Shown here: positions 25,310 to 34,975 of the stretch, piece by piece
How positions within the stretch are numbered: position 1 is the stretch's first letter
Layout of the letters: every line of letters begins with the position of its first letter
Source: Poriferisodalis sp965226645
Lineage (GTDB): Bacteria; Actinomycetota; Acidimicrobiia; Acidimicrobiales; Poriferisodalaceae
Reading direction: 5' to 3'
DNA length: 64,000 nucleotides
Assembly: GCA_965226645.1 (NCBI GenBank)
Contig: CBDDDL010000001.1
Span: forward strand, 698,587-762,586
The notes under the pieces: model-generated
Database searches by the model: none
Seen by the model: the letters and a program-made list of their open reading frames with translations, nothing else
What the model was told of the DNA's origin: nothing
Position numbers and translations under genes: made by a program

Positions 25310-26223
25310 TCGACCACACGCGGCGAAGGGTCACCACAGGAACCGCCGGCGGATTCGATGTGTGGACTGCTTCGGCCGCCGAAGGGGGTCCCTACGTCGT
25401 GGTGCTCGGCGGAATCCACGGCGATGAGACCCAAGGCGTCTTGGCGGCGGGCCGGCTGGCGATCGACGAGACCCGCTTGACCCGCGGCAGCATCGCGATC
25501 GTGCCGATCTGTCATGAGTCCGCGTTCGAAGCCGACAGTCGCACCAGCGCCATCGATGGCGGCAACCTGGCCCGGGTCTTTCCGGGAGACTCAAGCGGCA
25601 GCCCGACCGCCCAGATCGCACATCACCTCTTCACCGAAGTGCTCTCCGGAGCCGATCTGTTGATTGATCTGCACACGTCGGGGCAGGACTACGACATGCC
25701 GTTTCTGGCTGGCTACCAAGCAGACACGATCACGGCCGACAGCCTCGCAAAACGGGCCGCCTCGGCGTTCGGCGCAGAGTTCTTGTGGCGACACCCGGGC
25801 CGAACGGAAGGCCGTTCGGTCAGCGTGGTCGATCAGGCCATCTACGTCGAGTGTCCAGGTGGCGGGCCGGTGAGTCCCGCATCGGTCGATGCCTACGTCA
25901 CCGGTGTTCGACGCGTCCTCGCCATGATGGACATGGTCACCGATGCTCCGCCCGAACCGGCCAGTGCACCGATCGGCGTCACCGGCGGAGGCGATCTGGA
26001 TCGCGACATGATCTCGGTTCGTCACGAGGGCCAGTTCCTGACAGATCTTGCGGGTGGAGCGAAGGTAGAAGCCGGTCAACTGCTGGGAACGGTCTCAACG
26101 ACCGGCGGGCAGGTACTCGAAGAGATACGCGCCCCCGGCGACGCCTGGGTGATGGCGATCAAACGGCGCCCACCCGTGGTCCGCGACGATCTCGTCGTGT
26201 GCCTGGCTACCGCTGACGACTAA
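25306..26223 (+). CDS. Succinylglutamate desuccinylase/aspartoacylase family zinc hydrolase
   Basis: 305 residues. Zinc site GGIHGDETQG (His, Glu), DLLIDLHTSG (His) and the core VPICHESAFEADSR fit AstE/AspA M14-like hydrolases. The C-terminal ~90 residues form the beta-barrel cap (VKVEAGQLLGTV-type). The enzyme would hydrolyse an N-acyl amino acid. Translationally coupled to the PLP enzyme through ATGA, suggesting deacylation and PLP chemistry act in series. Confidence 0.85.
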   Translation: MIDHTRRRVTTGTAGGFDVWTASAAEGGPYVVVLGGIHGDETQGVLAAGRLAIDETRLTRGSIAIVPICHESAFEADSRTSAIDGGNLARVFPGDSSGSPTAQIAHHLFTEVLSGADLLIDLHTSGQDYDMPFLAGYQADTITADSLAKRAASAFGAEFLWRHPGRTEGRSVSVVDQAIYVECPGGGPVSPASVDAYVTGVRRVLAMMDMVTDAPPEPASAPIGVTGGGDLDRDMISVRHEGQFLTDLAGGAKVEAGQLLGTVSTTGGQVLEEIRAPGDAWVMAIKRRPPVVRDDLVVCLATADD

Positions 26224-26328
26224 CGCGACGCCCGCAACGGCCGGCCACGGCGAGGACGCGCCCGGTGAAAGAGGGGGTGACCAGCCTGACGCGACGATCC
26301 TGACGTGACAGTGCTGGGCTGACGCCGC

Positions 26329-27099
26329 CTAGTGGTGAATCCAACCGCCGTCGACGGCAACGACTTGGCCGGTCACGAAGGCGCTGTCGTCGGAGGCCAG
26401 GTAGACGAACGTGCCCGCGAGGTCTTGGGCGTAGCCACGTTGCGGAAGGGACTGAAGCTCGGCCAACCGTTTGGCGAGTTCATCCTCTGTCTCTGTCTCG
26501 AGTTCGACTTCGTACTCTGTTCTGATTGCGCCGGGCATCACGCTGTTCACCCGGATCCCATCTCTGCCGACCTCGCGAGCCAAGGCCCGAGTGAGGCCGA
26601 TGACCCCCGCCTTCGACGCCACGTAGTCGAGGCTCCCCGCCATGCCTAGATCGACGGTGACACTCGTCACCGTGATGATGCTTCCTCGTTCCTTTCGGAG
26701 CATTCCTGGATGCACAGCCTTGGCGCACAGAAAGGTCCCGCGAACATTGACCGCCATCGTGCGGTCCCATTGCTCGACGGAAATCTCGTTCCACGCCGAG
26801 CGTTTCGCATACGCAGCGTTGGCAACGAGCACATCGACATCGCCGAAGGCCTTCTGGGCGTCGACGACCATCGCCTCGACTTGCGCTGGGACAGTGATGT
26901 CGGCCACCACCTTGATGGCGGCACCGCCTGCTTCGGTGATACGGGACACGACGTCGGACGCCATGGCATCCATGCGTTCTTCGGGAATCGTGTTGATCAC
27001 GACACTGGCGCCCTCACGGGCGAACGCCTCTGCGGCCGCGGCTCCGATGCCACGCGATGCTCCGGTCACCAGTGCGACGCGATTGTCAAGTCTTCCCAC
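26329..27099 (-). CDS. SDR-family oxidoreductase
   Basis: 256 residues, classical short-chain dehydrogenase: NAD(P)-binding TGASRGIGAA at 12-21, NAA in VLVANAAYAK, catalytic Ser region TSVTVDLG, and YVASK near residue 160; C-terminus FVTGQVVAVDGGWIHH. Encoded nine bases after the Dpp ATPase stop, so it is the last gene of the transporter operon. It probably oxidises an alcohol released from the imported substrate. Confidence 0.9.
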   Translation of the reverse strand: MGRLDNRVALVTGASRGIGAAAAEAFAREGASVVINTIPEERMDAMASDVVSRITEAGGAAIKVVADITVPAQVEAMVVDAQKAFGDVDVLVANAAYAKRSAWNEISVEQWDRTMAVNVRGTFLCAKAVHPGMLRKERGSIITVTSVTVDLGMAGSLDYVASKAGVIGLTRALAREVGRDGIRVNSVMPGAIRTEYEVELETETEDELAKRLAELQSLPQRGYAQDLAGTFVYLASDDSAFVTGQVVAVDGGWIHH

Positions 27100-27108
27100 T
27101 GTGCCCCC

Positions 27109-27897
27109 TTAGGACCTCACCAAGCTCGTGGCCCGAGAGGCCTCCACCAGCGTGCGGGTGTAGTCGGTCTTGGGATCGGTCATCACCGCAGCGGTCCCGC
27201 CGGCCTCGACGACCTGCCCGTCCTTCAGCACGATGATCTGTTCGCACACGCGTGCGACCACGGCGAGATCATGAGAAACGAGCACCAGCGTCAACCCGTG
27301 GCGCTGCTTCAACCCCATCAACAGATTCAGCACCTGCGCCTGGACAGACACGTCAAGGGCACTTGTGGGCTCGTCTGCATAGAGCACATCAGGTCTCACC
27401 GAAAGCGCCCGGGCGACAGCGATCCGTTGCAGTTGGCCACCCGAGAGCTGATGCGGATAGCGAGAGAGAACTTCGCCGCTGAGTCCCACATCCTGGAGCC
27501 AGTTGCGGAGTTCGGTTGCCTTGGGTTTGCGTTGCTCGAGAGCCTTCGTCGGCTCGGACAGCGACGTCTTGATTCGCAGCCGCGGGTCGAGCGAACTGGC
27601 AGGGCTCTGAAAGACGATCTGGTTGCGGCGGTGAAACTCGCGACGATCCTGGGAAAGCCATTCCGTCAATGATCGGCCGTCGAACGTGATGCGACCCCTC
27701 GATTGAACGAGCAAGCCGCACAAGAGCCGCACGAGGGTCGACTTGCCCGACCCGGACTCGCCGACGATGCCGACGGTCGAGCCTGCAGGCATCGTGACGT
27801 TGATGTCTCGCAGCGTCCAACTGGCGTCGGGGTCGCGCCGACGCAGGTGGGCGTGATAGTCGAAGAAGAGTTCGCTGGCCTCGAGCAGAACGGTCAT
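27109..27897 (-). CDS. dppF: Oligopeptide/dipeptide ABC transporter ATP-binding protein (DppF-type)
   Basis: 262 residues. Walker A GESGSGKSTLVRLL, Q-loop in NQIVFQSPASSLDPRL, signature LSGGQLQRIAVARAL and Walker B DVLYADEPTSALD are all intact. It ends without the zinc-finger-like extension of DppD. Start overlaps the stop of the upstream dppD-like gene by 4 bases. Confidence 0.92.
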   Translation of the reverse strand: MTVLLEASELFFDYHAHLRRRDPDASWTLRDINVTMPAGSTVGIVGESGSGKSTLVRLLCGLLVQSRGRITFDGRSLTEWLSQDRREFHRRNQIVFQSPASSLDPRLRIKTSLSEPTKALEQRKPKATELRNWLQDVGLSGEVLSRYPHQLSGGQLQRIAVARALSVRPDVLYADEPTSALDVSVQAQVLNLLMGLKQRHGLTLVLVSHDLAVVARVCEQIIVLKDGQVVEAGGTAAVMTDPKTDYTRTLVEASRATSLVRS

Positions 27898-28901
27898 TGG
27901 CGCCCGCTCAACAGTTCAGCGTCGTCCGAATCGATGGGCATCGCTGGGTCCACAGGGTTCCAGCACTTGAACGAGTGGTCGCCGGTCATCTCGGTAATCG
28001 GCGGTTCAACTGCGCACTGCTCGATCTCGTGTGGGCAACGGCCTCGAAACCGACAGCCCGGCAAGAACGCACCCATTGGGGGCACGGAGCCCTTGATCGT
28101 GACGAGCGGTTTGCCCAGGGAGGCGTCGATGTCCTCGGGGTGGCCGGGGTTGACGCTGATGAGCGCCTCGGTGTAACGATGGCGCGGCGAGCCGACGATG
28201 TCGTCGGCTGGGCCCGTTTCGACGAGGCTTCCGCCGTAGAGAACGGCGACGTGATCCGAAATTGCCTTGATCACGCCCAAGTCGTGGCTGACGAAGAGAA
28301 CCGCCATGCCTCTCTGGGCGCTCAGGCGCGCCAGCAGTTCCAGGATTTCCTTCTGCACGGTCACATCCAGCGCAGTCGTCGGTTCGTCGGCAATCAGCAG
28401 CTTGGGGTCGCAGGCGATGGCCATCGAAATGAGCACTCGCTGTTGCTGGCCCCCCGACAGCTGGTGGGGATATCTGCGGGCCAGGACCGCTGGTTCGGGC
28501 AGCTGGACCTGCTCGAACAGCTCCAACGTTCGCTTCTTCACGTCCTTGCGGGGCACCGTGTTGTGGAGTCGCAGGGCCTCGGCGACCTGTTTGCCGGCTC
28601 GCATCGTCGGGTTGAGCGCCCGCAGCGGGTCCTGGAAGATGACACCAATCTCAGAGCCTCGAATCTTCGAAAGGTCGCGCTCGGAGCGGTTGACCATTTC
28701 GACACCCAAGAACTTGATGGAGCCGGTCACCACCGCGTCGCGGGGCAGAAGGCCGATGATGCTCATCGCGGTCATCGTCTTGCCCGACCCGGACTCGCCG
28801 ACGAGCCCGAGGCGCCGACCGGCCGGAATCGACAATTGCTCGATCGACACGATCTGGTGTGCCCCGATCGAGATGGACAGATCGTTGATTTCGAGCATCA
28901 C
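27894..28901 (-). CDS. dppD: Oligopeptide/dipeptide ABC transporter ATP-binding protein (DppD-type)
   Basis: 335 residues. Walker A GESGSGKTMTAMSI, signature LSGGQQQRVLISMAI, Walker B LLIADEPTTALD, and the C-terminal oligopeptide-transporter extension with FLPGCRFRGRCPHEIEQC (clustered Cys, the family Fe-S/zinc-like motif). Overlaps both neighbours by 4 bases. Confidence 0.92.
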   Translation of the reverse strand: MMLEINDLSISIGAHQIVSIEQLSIPAGRRLGLVGESGSGKTMTAMSIIGLLPRDAVVTGSIKFLGVEMVNRSERDLSKIRGSEIGVIFQDPLRALNPTMRAGKQVAEALRLHNTVPRKDVKKRTLELFEQVQLPEPAVLARRYPHQLSGGQQQRVLISMAIACDPKLLIADEPTTALDVTVQKEILELLARLSAQRGMAVLFVSHDLGVIKAISDHVAVLYGGSLVETGPADDIVGSPRHRYTEALISVNPGHPEDIDASLGKPLVTIKGSVPPMGAFLPGCRFRGRCPHEIEQCAVEPPITEMTGDHSFKCWNPVDPAMPIDSDDAELLSGRQ

Positions 28902-29827
28902 ACACCAGCGCCCTTGGCGGTCTGCTGCGGATCGAGATAGGTGCGCAGGCCATCGCCGAGGAGGTTGAAGCCGATCACGGCGACCATGATCGAGACCCCG
29001 GGGATGATCATGAGATAGGGGGCCTGATCAAGGAGCGGCTGGGCTTCCTTCAGCAGACGTCCCCACGACGGGGTCGGTCGTTGCGCGCCGATGCCGAGAT
29101 ACGACAACGCGGCCTCGACGAGGATGGCGATCGCGAACATGACGGATGCCTGGACGATGATGAGCGGGCCGATATTGGGCAGGACGTGTCGGAAGAGGAT
29201 GAATTTTCGAGTTCGGCCGTACGCCTGAGAGGCCTCGACGAAGTCGCGTGAGAGGATCTGGCGCGCCGGCCCGATGGTGACTCGGGCGACCATCGGGATC
29301 AGCCAGAACATGATGGCGATGATCGCCGTCGTGTTGCCCGGTCCAAGCGACGTGGCCAGAACGAGTGCCACCAAGATTCCGGGGAGGGCGATGCCGATGT
29401 CGGTCACGCGGCTCATGATCCGCTGCTGGAACGGGCGGGCTCCGGCGGCAACCAAACCGAACAGCACGCCAGGAATAATCGACGCGATCGTCGAGACAAC
29501 GCTGACCAGCAACGAATTTCGTGCGCCGGCCATGATCTGGCTCGTCATGTCGCGACCGAGCTTGTCGGTGCCGAGGAGATAGCCGTCTGATCCTGGGGGC
29601 AAGAACTGGTTCGGAACATCGACTTTGTCGAGGTCGTACGGCGTCCAGAACAGCGACGCGAGGCCGATGACGACAATGAAGGCGACGATGATGCCACCGA
29701 TCACGAGCTGCGGCGGGACCCACCGTTTCGAGGCGCTGCCGGTGCTCTCGAACACTTCGAGCTCGTCGGTATCCGGCGCCGACTCCTCAGGTGCCGATTC
29801 CTCAGGCAATGGTGGTTGGTCGGTCAT
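28898..29827 (-). CDS. dppC: Dipeptide/oligopeptide ABC transporter permease (DppC-type)
   Basis: 309 residues from ATG 29827 (a longer upstream frame exists but this ATG overlaps the dppB stop). An acidic cytoplasmic N-terminus (PPLPEESAPEESAPDTDE) precedes the first helix. YLLGTDKLGRDMTSQIMAGAR and the EASQAYGRTRKFILFRHVLPN coupling loop are diagnostic of DppC. Confidence 0.92.
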   Translation of the reverse strand: MTDQPPLPEESAPEESAPDTDELEVFESTGSASKRWVPPQLVIGGIIVAFIVVIGLASLFWTPYDLDKVDVPNQFLPPGSDGYLLGTDKLGRDMTSQIMAGARNSLLVSVVSTIASIIPGVLFGLVAAGARPFQQRIMSRVTDIGIALPGILVALVLATSLGPGNTTAIIAIMFWLIPMVARVTIGPARQILSRDFVEASQAYGRTRKFILFRHVLPNIGPLIIVQASVMFAIAILVEAALSYLGIGAQRPTPSWGRLLKEAQPLLDQAPYLMIIPGVSIMVAVIGFNLLGDGLRTYLDPQQTAKGAGV

Positions 29828-30789
29828 GCCATCGGGGCCGATCGACCGCTGTCGCGGATTCGTGGATCCAAGAGCCCGTAGGCGATGTCCATCAAGAAGT
29901 TCAGTGTGAGGATCATGAGCATCAGCACCAGCGCAAGCGACTGGACGGACAACGGCTCGCGCCCTCCGACGGCGACGACCAGCATGCGGCCGAGGCCCGG
30001 CAACGTGAACACGTTCTCGATGACCACCGCACCTGCCAGCAACGAGCCCAGCTGAAGGATGGTGATGGTCACGAGCGGAATCGATGCGTTCCGAATCCCG
30101 TGGCGCCACGCAGCTCGCCTCAGCGTCAGACCCTTGGCCTGAGCAGTTCTGATGAAGTCTTCGTCCAAGACCTCAAGCATGCCTGAGCGCACGTAGCGAA
30201 CCAGCACTGCGCTCAGCGGTATTGCGAGAGCGAACACCGGCAGCGTCAACGATTTGACGCCCCCCACGAAGTCTTCCGTGAGCGGAACGTACCCACCTGC
30301 GGGCAGCCATCCCAAGCGCACGGCGAACAAGGTGACCATCAAGAGGCCCAACCAGAACGACGGAATCGCAATGCCGATCTGGGACAAGATGTCCACCCAG
30401 GTGCCACGCCAGTCTTTGACATGAATGGCCGAGAAAGTGCCGAGCACGAGAGCGACCATCACCGAGAGGATCAACGACGCGAACGCCAACGTGAAGGTCA
30501 AGGGCACGCGGACCCAGATTTCGTGTGCGATGTCGAACTCTGCGGCATAGGACGTGCCCATATCGCCTTGGAGTACGCCGCCTATCCACTCCAGGTATTG
30601 CTGCAACAGCGGTGCGCCCAACCCCATCTCTTCGCGTAGCGCCTCCAGCGCTTCGCGAGTCGCGGTCTGCCCAAGGATGACGGTTGCGACGTCACCCTTG
30701 AGCATCCGCAACAGGAGGAAGACGATGATTGAGCCCATGAAGGCTGACGCCAGCAACGAGGCGATGGCGCGAACCAGAACTCGAACCAT
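29824..30789 (-). CDS. dppB: Dipeptide/oligopeptide ABC transporter permease (DppB-type)
   Basis: 321 residues, six predicted membrane helices. The periplasmic loop LGLGAPLLQQYLEWIGGVL-like segment, GDMGTSY, and the EAA loop FIRTAQAKGLTLRRAAWRHGIRNA are family marks. It follows the binding-protein gene after 35 bases. Confidence 0.92.
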   Translation of the reverse strand: MVRVLVRAIASLLASAFMGSIIVFLLLRMLKGDVATVILGQTATREALEALREEMGLGAPLLQQYLEWIGGVLQGDMGTSYAAEFDIAHEIWVRVPLTFTLAFASLILSVMVALVLGTFSAIHVKDWRGTWVDILSQIGIAIPSFWLGLLMVTLFAVRLGWLPAGGYVPLTEDFVGGVKSLTLPVFALAIPLSAVLVRYVRSGMLEVLDEDFIRTAQAKGLTLRRAAWRHGIRNASIPLVTITILQLGSLLAGAVVIENVFTLPGLGRMLVVAVGGREPLSVQSLALVLMLMILTLNFLMDIAYGLLDPRIRDSGRSAPMA

Positions 30790-30824
30790 TCATCGTCCTA
30801 TTCCGTGATTCCTGGTTCCTCGTT

Positions 30825-32372
30825 TTACTCGAGGGTCAGGTAACCGAGGTCGAATTCACTACCAGCGGTGAACAGCTTGACACCCTCGAGGTCGGCACGC
30901 ACAGCGACAGCTTGGAGCTTCGCAACAATCGGAATCAGGTAGCCGGCGTCGGCATGCATCTCCACCGCTTGTCGCCGCAGCTCAGTCGTGACCGCGGAGT
31001 CGACAGCCGCGTCCCCGTCGTTCAGCAGTTGATCGAAGACCGGATCGCAGTACAGGGTGAAGAAGCCAGGACACTTCCAAGCATCGATCGTGCTCGGACC
31101 GCTCAACGACGTAAAGGTGTAGTCCGCGCTCTCGCCGAGGATCTCATCGATGTAGGTGGTGAGCTCACGGCCTTCGAGCTCGACGGTGAAACCGGCCTCG
31201 CTCAGCTGTGCAGTCACCACTTCCTGAATCGGCGGGAACTCGGCGATCGTCAGGTACTTGAACGGGATCACCAAGCCCGGGACCCCGGCCTCTTCAAGCA
31301 GTGCGCGAGACTTCGCCGGATCGTATTCATAGGGGCAGTAGTCGCTTGCCCACGGCTCGTTCGGCGGATTGACGAAGGTGCACGTCAGTTTCCCGAGCCC
31401 GGCGAATGCGGCATCGACGATCGGCTGGCGATCGACGGCGTGGTTGACCGCTTGGACGACCAACGGGTCTTGGAAGATCTCCGCCGTCGCGTTCAGGCTG
31501 AGGTACGAGATCTCGAATCCTGAGACAGTCAGGATCTTGAAGTCGTCCTCTGCGTCGATTTCGTCGACGCGATCGATGCCCTCGCCAAGGATTCCTGCCA
31601 CGCCGTCAATATCCCCAGCGAGCAATGCGTTCAGGCTCGCTGTCTCGTCGGTGATGAAGCGCCATGTGACGTCGGAGAAGTACGGCTCGTCGCCCCAGTA
31701 GTCGGCAAACCGGTCCATCTCGACAGAGACGTCAGGCTTCCACTCGATGAACACGTAGGGGCCAGTGCCGATTGGGCCTTGGGCGATGTCATCGCCGGTG
31801 CCTTCGGGCACCACTGCCGAGCTGATCCGGGCCATGCCATTGAGGAACGCTTGGCTGGGCTGGGTGAGCGTGACGACGACCGTTCGGTCATCGGTTGCCT
31901 CGATCGTGTCAACAGCGTCGAACGGCGTGGTGATGTCCCCCTCGCCCCCTCGGTTGTACTCGAGCGAATAGGCCACGTCACCGGCGTCGAGATCGCTGCC
32001 GTCATGGAACATGGCTTCGCGGATCGTGAACGTGTAGACGGTCCCGTCCGCGTTGACGTCAATTGACTCGGCGAGCATCGGAGCGACACTGCCATCCGCT
32101 TGCTTCTCGACGAGCGTCTCGACGACGTTGTAGAGAAGCGGCGTCTTGATGGCGGTCGCTCCGTTAGTGACGTAGTCCCAGTTCGCTGGCTCCTGCGCTA
32201 CAGCGAGAGTCAACTCCCGGACTTCGGCCGGCTCGTCAGCGGGTTCATCGGGGGCGGCGGCGGCCGTATCCGCGGTCGAATCACCGTCGTCGTCTGATCC
32301 GCACGCCGCCGCGACCAGTGCGAACGCCATGAGCAGGCTGAGAATCAGCCAACTCCGTTTGTGGTTCCTCAT
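30825..32372 (-). CDS. dppA: Peptide/nickel-type ABC transporter substrate-binding lipoprotein (DppA-like)
   Basis: About 515 residues. Signal peptide with lipobox (LVAAACGSD), followed by a Thr/Ala/Asp-rich linker and solute-binding family 5 body: TFTIREAMFHDGSDLDAGDVAYSL, GTGPYVFIEW, VQAVNHAVDRQPIVDAAF. ATG 32372 is preferred over 32402 because AAAGGA precedes it at correct spacing. First gene of the dppABCDF-SDR operon; the upstream gap carries twin operators. Ligand could be a peptide, opine or glycoside. Confidence 0.92.
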   Translation of the reverse strand: MRNHKRSWLILSLLMAFALVAAACGSDDDGDSTADTAAAAPDEPADEPAEVRELTLAVAQEPANWDYVTNGATAIKTPLLYNVVETLVEKQADGSVAPMLAESIDVNADGTVYTFTIREAMFHDGSDLDAGDVAYSLEYNRGGEGDITTPFDAVDTIEATDDRTVVVTLTQPSQAFLNGMARISSAVVPEGTGDDIAQGPIGTGPYVFIEWKPDVSVEMDRFADYWGDEPYFSDVTWRFITDETASLNALLAGDIDGVAGILGEGIDRVDEIDAEDDFKILTVSGFEISYLSLNATAEIFQDPLVVQAVNHAVDRQPIVDAAFAGLGKLTCTFVNPPNEPWASDYCPYEYDPAKSRALLEEAGVPGLVIPFKYLTIAEFPPIQEVVTAQLSEAGFTVELEGRELTTYIDEILGESADYTFTSLSGPSTIDAWKCPGFFTLYCDPVFDQLLNDGDAAVDSAVTTELRRQAVEMHADAGYLIPIVAKLQAVAVRADLEGVKLFTAGSEFDLGYLTLE

Positions 32373-32560
32373 GAGGTGATCCTTTCTGGATCGTGTATTC
32401 ACGCTGCCTCACAATCCGTTCAGGATTGCAGCGGCCAGCTTGTTGAATTGGGTCTTCACGCAGATTGGACACGTCGTTGCCAGTGACTGTTCGAACAGTG
32501 TTGGCCCATGATGGGTACCGCTCTCAGCGGCATTGCTGCCACCTTGAGAGGTGCCATCAC

Positions 32561-32596
32561 TGAAACCTGAGTTTCACTGATTAGAACCGTAGTTCT
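32561..32596. promoter_or_regulatory. Twin operator-like palindromes upstream of dppA
   Basis: TGAAACCTGAGTTTCA (32561-32576) and AGAACCGTAGTTCT (32583-32596) are both perfect inverted repeats with a 4-base centre and share the GAA(A)C-CnnA-G(T)TTC pattern. Their centres are 21 bases apart, two helical turns, so a regulator would bind both on one face. IclR- or GntR-type proteins use such sites, and an IclR gene lies at 43.1-43.9 kb. The dppA start is ~190 bases downstream. Confidence 0.5.
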
Positions 32597-32631
32597 ATCA
32601 CCACCCCCGGTCAAACGCCGTGGGCCGACAA

Positions 32632-33453
32632 TCAGGTGATGCGCTTGCCCCGGTCGACGGCTCCCGCGTAACCGATCCGTTCCTGCAATGCGATCGCCTC
32701 CACAGCGCTCTCGACGTCGCAGGGCGCCAGCACATCCGCGGGCGGCGCCAACAGCCGAAAGTGCCCATATCTGTCCTCGCCCGCAACGAGATGTGCCGAC
32801 GTCGTCACGCCTGACACCTGCCGCATCGATGGGGCGACGTACCGAATGGCCAACCCGATGCGTCGGTCAGCTGACGCATTTGGATTCGACGAATGGAACA
32901 AACGGCCGTGGTGCACAGACATCTCGCCGGGCGCAAGCGTCACATCGACCGCGTCCGCCTCGTCCACCTCAACCGCCAACTCCTGGCCTCGCGAAAGCAT
33001 GTTCGACTCTTCGAAGGTGTCGCGATGCTCGACGATCTCGCACCGATGGCTCCCGGGTACAAACCGCATGCAGCCGCTCTGGGTTGTCGACGGGCTGAGC
33101 GCGACCCACGCGGTCGCCTCGTGTGCGTCGTCGTATCCCCAATACGTCAGATCCTGATGCCAGCTCACGAACGCGGGCGTGGCGGGCTCTTTGATGAAGA
33201 AGTTGGCACTGATGACCAGGAGGTCGTCGCCCAGAATCGCCTTGACCGGCTCGAGCACCGACGCCAGGCGCGTGATCTCGTCAATGAAGGGGAGCACGGT
33301 ATTCGGGTTCCCCCGCAAGATCCTGCTCACGACGGCGTCTTCAGCGTGCGCGGCCTCGACCGATTCGAACCTCTCCCGGTACTCGGCCGCGCGATCTGGG
33401 GTCATCGCCTCCAACGGGAAGACGTAGCCGTCTGCGTCGTACGACTGTCTCAT
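32632..33453 (-). CDS. Phytanoyl-CoA dioxygenase family protein (PhyH)
   Basis: 273 residues. Iron ligands in FVSWHQDLTYWG (HxD) and SVHHGRLFHSSNPN (distal His); RFVPGSHRCE and GLAIRYVAP (2OG Arg region) also match PhyH. It is distinct from the paralogue at 18234. Encoded between a class III aminotransferase gene and the Dpp transporter on the same strand, so it likely hydroxylates the imported substrate or its derivative. Confidence 0.88.
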   Translation of the reverse strand: MRQSYDADGYVFPLEAMTPDRAAEYRERFESVEAAHAEDAVVSRILRGNPNTVLPFIDEITRLASVLEPVKAILGDDLLVISANFFIKEPATPAFVSWHQDLTYWGYDDAHEATAWVALSPSTTQSGCMRFVPGSHRCEIVEHRDTFEESNMLSRGQELAVEVDEADAVDVTLAPGEMSVHHGRLFHSSNPNASADRRIGLAIRYVAPSMRQVSGVTTSAHLVAGEDRYGHFRLLAPPADVLAPCDVESAVEAIALQERIGYAGAVDRGKRIT

Positions 33454-33496
33454 CTGCCGTGTCTGCCTTGCGCTCTCGAACCCTCGACGCTCGAAG

Positions 33497-34789
33497 CTAC
33501 AACCGGCTCAGGGCTTGATGGGCAGCTGCGAGGGTCTGGTCAATCAGGGCGTCGTCATGTGCGGCCGACACCAACCACAAGCCCCGACTTGTCGGTCTCA
33601 CTCCGAGATCCTGGAGGATCGCGAGGAAGCGGGCCCCAAGCCCATCGTCGGAGTTGGCCGCAAAGTCCGCTCGCGATGCCACAGCTCCAGGTTTCCCGAA
33701 ACGGGTCTGGCACAGGGAACCGCCTATGTGGTCGACGGCGAGGCCGACACCGAGCTCGTGACTCAGCTGGCGCAGGCCATCGACAAGACGACGAGTGAGG
33801 CGATCCATCTCTGGGTACGGGTCGCTGTCGATCAGGACCCGGAGCGTGGCGACGCCGGCCGCCACCGAAGAGACACCCGTGTTGTAGGTGCCGGAGTGAT
33901 TGATCTTTCCACGACCGACACCGGCCAGCAGCTCGGTGCTGGTTCCGAGCACGGCGAGCGGGAACCCAGACGCGATCGCTTTGGCATAGATCGAGATATC
34001 TCCGTGGATTCCGTAGAAGCCTTGGGCGCCGCAGAGTCCAAGGCGGAATCCGGTGATCACCTCGTCGACGACGAACAGCGCTCCGTGCTGTCGGCACAAC
34101 GTCTTGACGCCTTCGAGATAGCCCGGCGACGGTGGGATCAGTCCGGTGTTGCACATCACCGGCTCCATCAGGACACAAGCCACATCGCCGGACTCGAGGG
34201 CCTGCGCCACCTGTGCGATGTCGTTCCACTCACACAAGATCACGTCGGTCGCAGCCGAGACCGACTGACCCGCTGTGAGCGGCACGGCCGCCATCGGCGG
34301 AGCGGTGACGGTCATGTCGACGAAGAGCGGATCGAGCCAACCGTGGTAGTGGCCGGTGAATCGCACAACTTTGTGACGGCCGGTCGCTGCCCTGGCGATT
34401 CGGACGGCCAACAGATCCATCTCTGTCCCGCTCATGCCCATCCGGATGCTCTCGATCCAAGGCAGCACGCCGACGAGGGTCTCGCCGAATTCGGCTTCGA
34501 GCGGGTGTTGCCCTGCAAAGAGCTGGCCCGTCGAGAGCGACTGCTGCACGGCCGCGGTCACCGCAGGGTGGTTGTGGCCCAGGACCATGGGACCCATACC
34601 GGCCGCGTAGTCGATATAGACGTTGTCATCGACATCCCACAGCAGCGCTCCGTCGCCGCGGACCATCGTGAGCGGCACGGGCGTACCGTGCAGACGAACA
34701 TTCGAGTTGACGCCCCCAGCGATCACCTTCTGGCGCCGAGCGTGCTCTTGTCGGTTCTGGTCGTAGCAGCGAATGGCCTCGGTTGTCAT
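33497..34789 (-). CDS. Class III aminotransferase, glutamate-1-semialdehyde aminomutase-like
   Basis: 430 residues. VNSNVRLHGTPVPLTMVRGDGALLW-type N-terminus, YIDYAAGMGPMVLGHNHP, RFTGHYHGWLDP, LFVVDEVITGFRLG (PLP Asp) and YAKAIASGFPLAVLGTS (PLP Lys) follow the GSA-aminomutase subfamily. In a catabolic cluster it is more likely an omega-amino-acid transaminase or aminomutase than hemL. Upstream of the PhyH gene on the same strand (43-base gap). Confidence 0.87.
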   Translation of the reverse strand: MTTEAIRCYDQNRQEHARRQKVIAGGVNSNVRLHGTPVPLTMVRGDGALLWDVDDNVYIDYAAGMGPMVLGHNHPAVTAAVQQSLSTGQLFAGQHPLEAEFGETLVGVLPWIESIRMGMSGTEMDLLAVRIARAATGRHKVVRFTGHYHGWLDPLFVDMTVTAPPMAAVPLTAGQSVSAATDVILCEWNDIAQVAQALESGDVACVLMEPVMCNTGLIPPSPGYLEGVKTLCRQHGALFVVDEVITGFRLGLCGAQGFYGIHGDISIYAKAIASGFPLAVLGTSTELLAGVGRGKINHSGTYNTGVSSVAAGVATLRVLIDSDPYPEMDRLTRRLVDGLRQLSHELGVGLAVDHIGGSLCQTRFGKPGAVASRADFAANSDDGLGARFLAILQDLGVRPTSRGLWLVSAAHDDALIDQTLAAAHQALSRL

Positions 34790-34872
34790 CTGCCACCTTT
34801 GTTGCGATGAGCGATTCAGGTCTCGCCCGAGATGGGGATCGTCGACTCACACTCGACGCTGTCGAATCGCTA

Positions 34873-34975
34873 GTGCTGTGTCCGCAAACGTTCGTCGGGT
34901 TCGAATCCGGCAAATCGCCTGAATTCAAGGGTTTCGACACATGTGTGAGCGCGCAAACGTTGGCGGACACAGCAC
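34873..34975. mobile_element. 103-bp MITE-like element flanked by TA
   Basis: Terminal inverted repeats GTGCTGTGTCCGCAAACGTT (34873-34892) and its complement at 34956-34975 match at 19 of 20 positions. TA (within CTAG) flanks both ends, the duplication made by IS630/Tc1-type transposases. The interior codes nothing recognisable. No full-length parent is present in the window. Confidence 0.6.

Noticed and set aside
28898..30109. Longer start for the DppC permease (upstream 94 codons)
   Set aside because: The extra codons are Arg/His-rich antisense-like sequence over dppB; ATG 29827 overlaps the dppB stop as in the rest of the operon.
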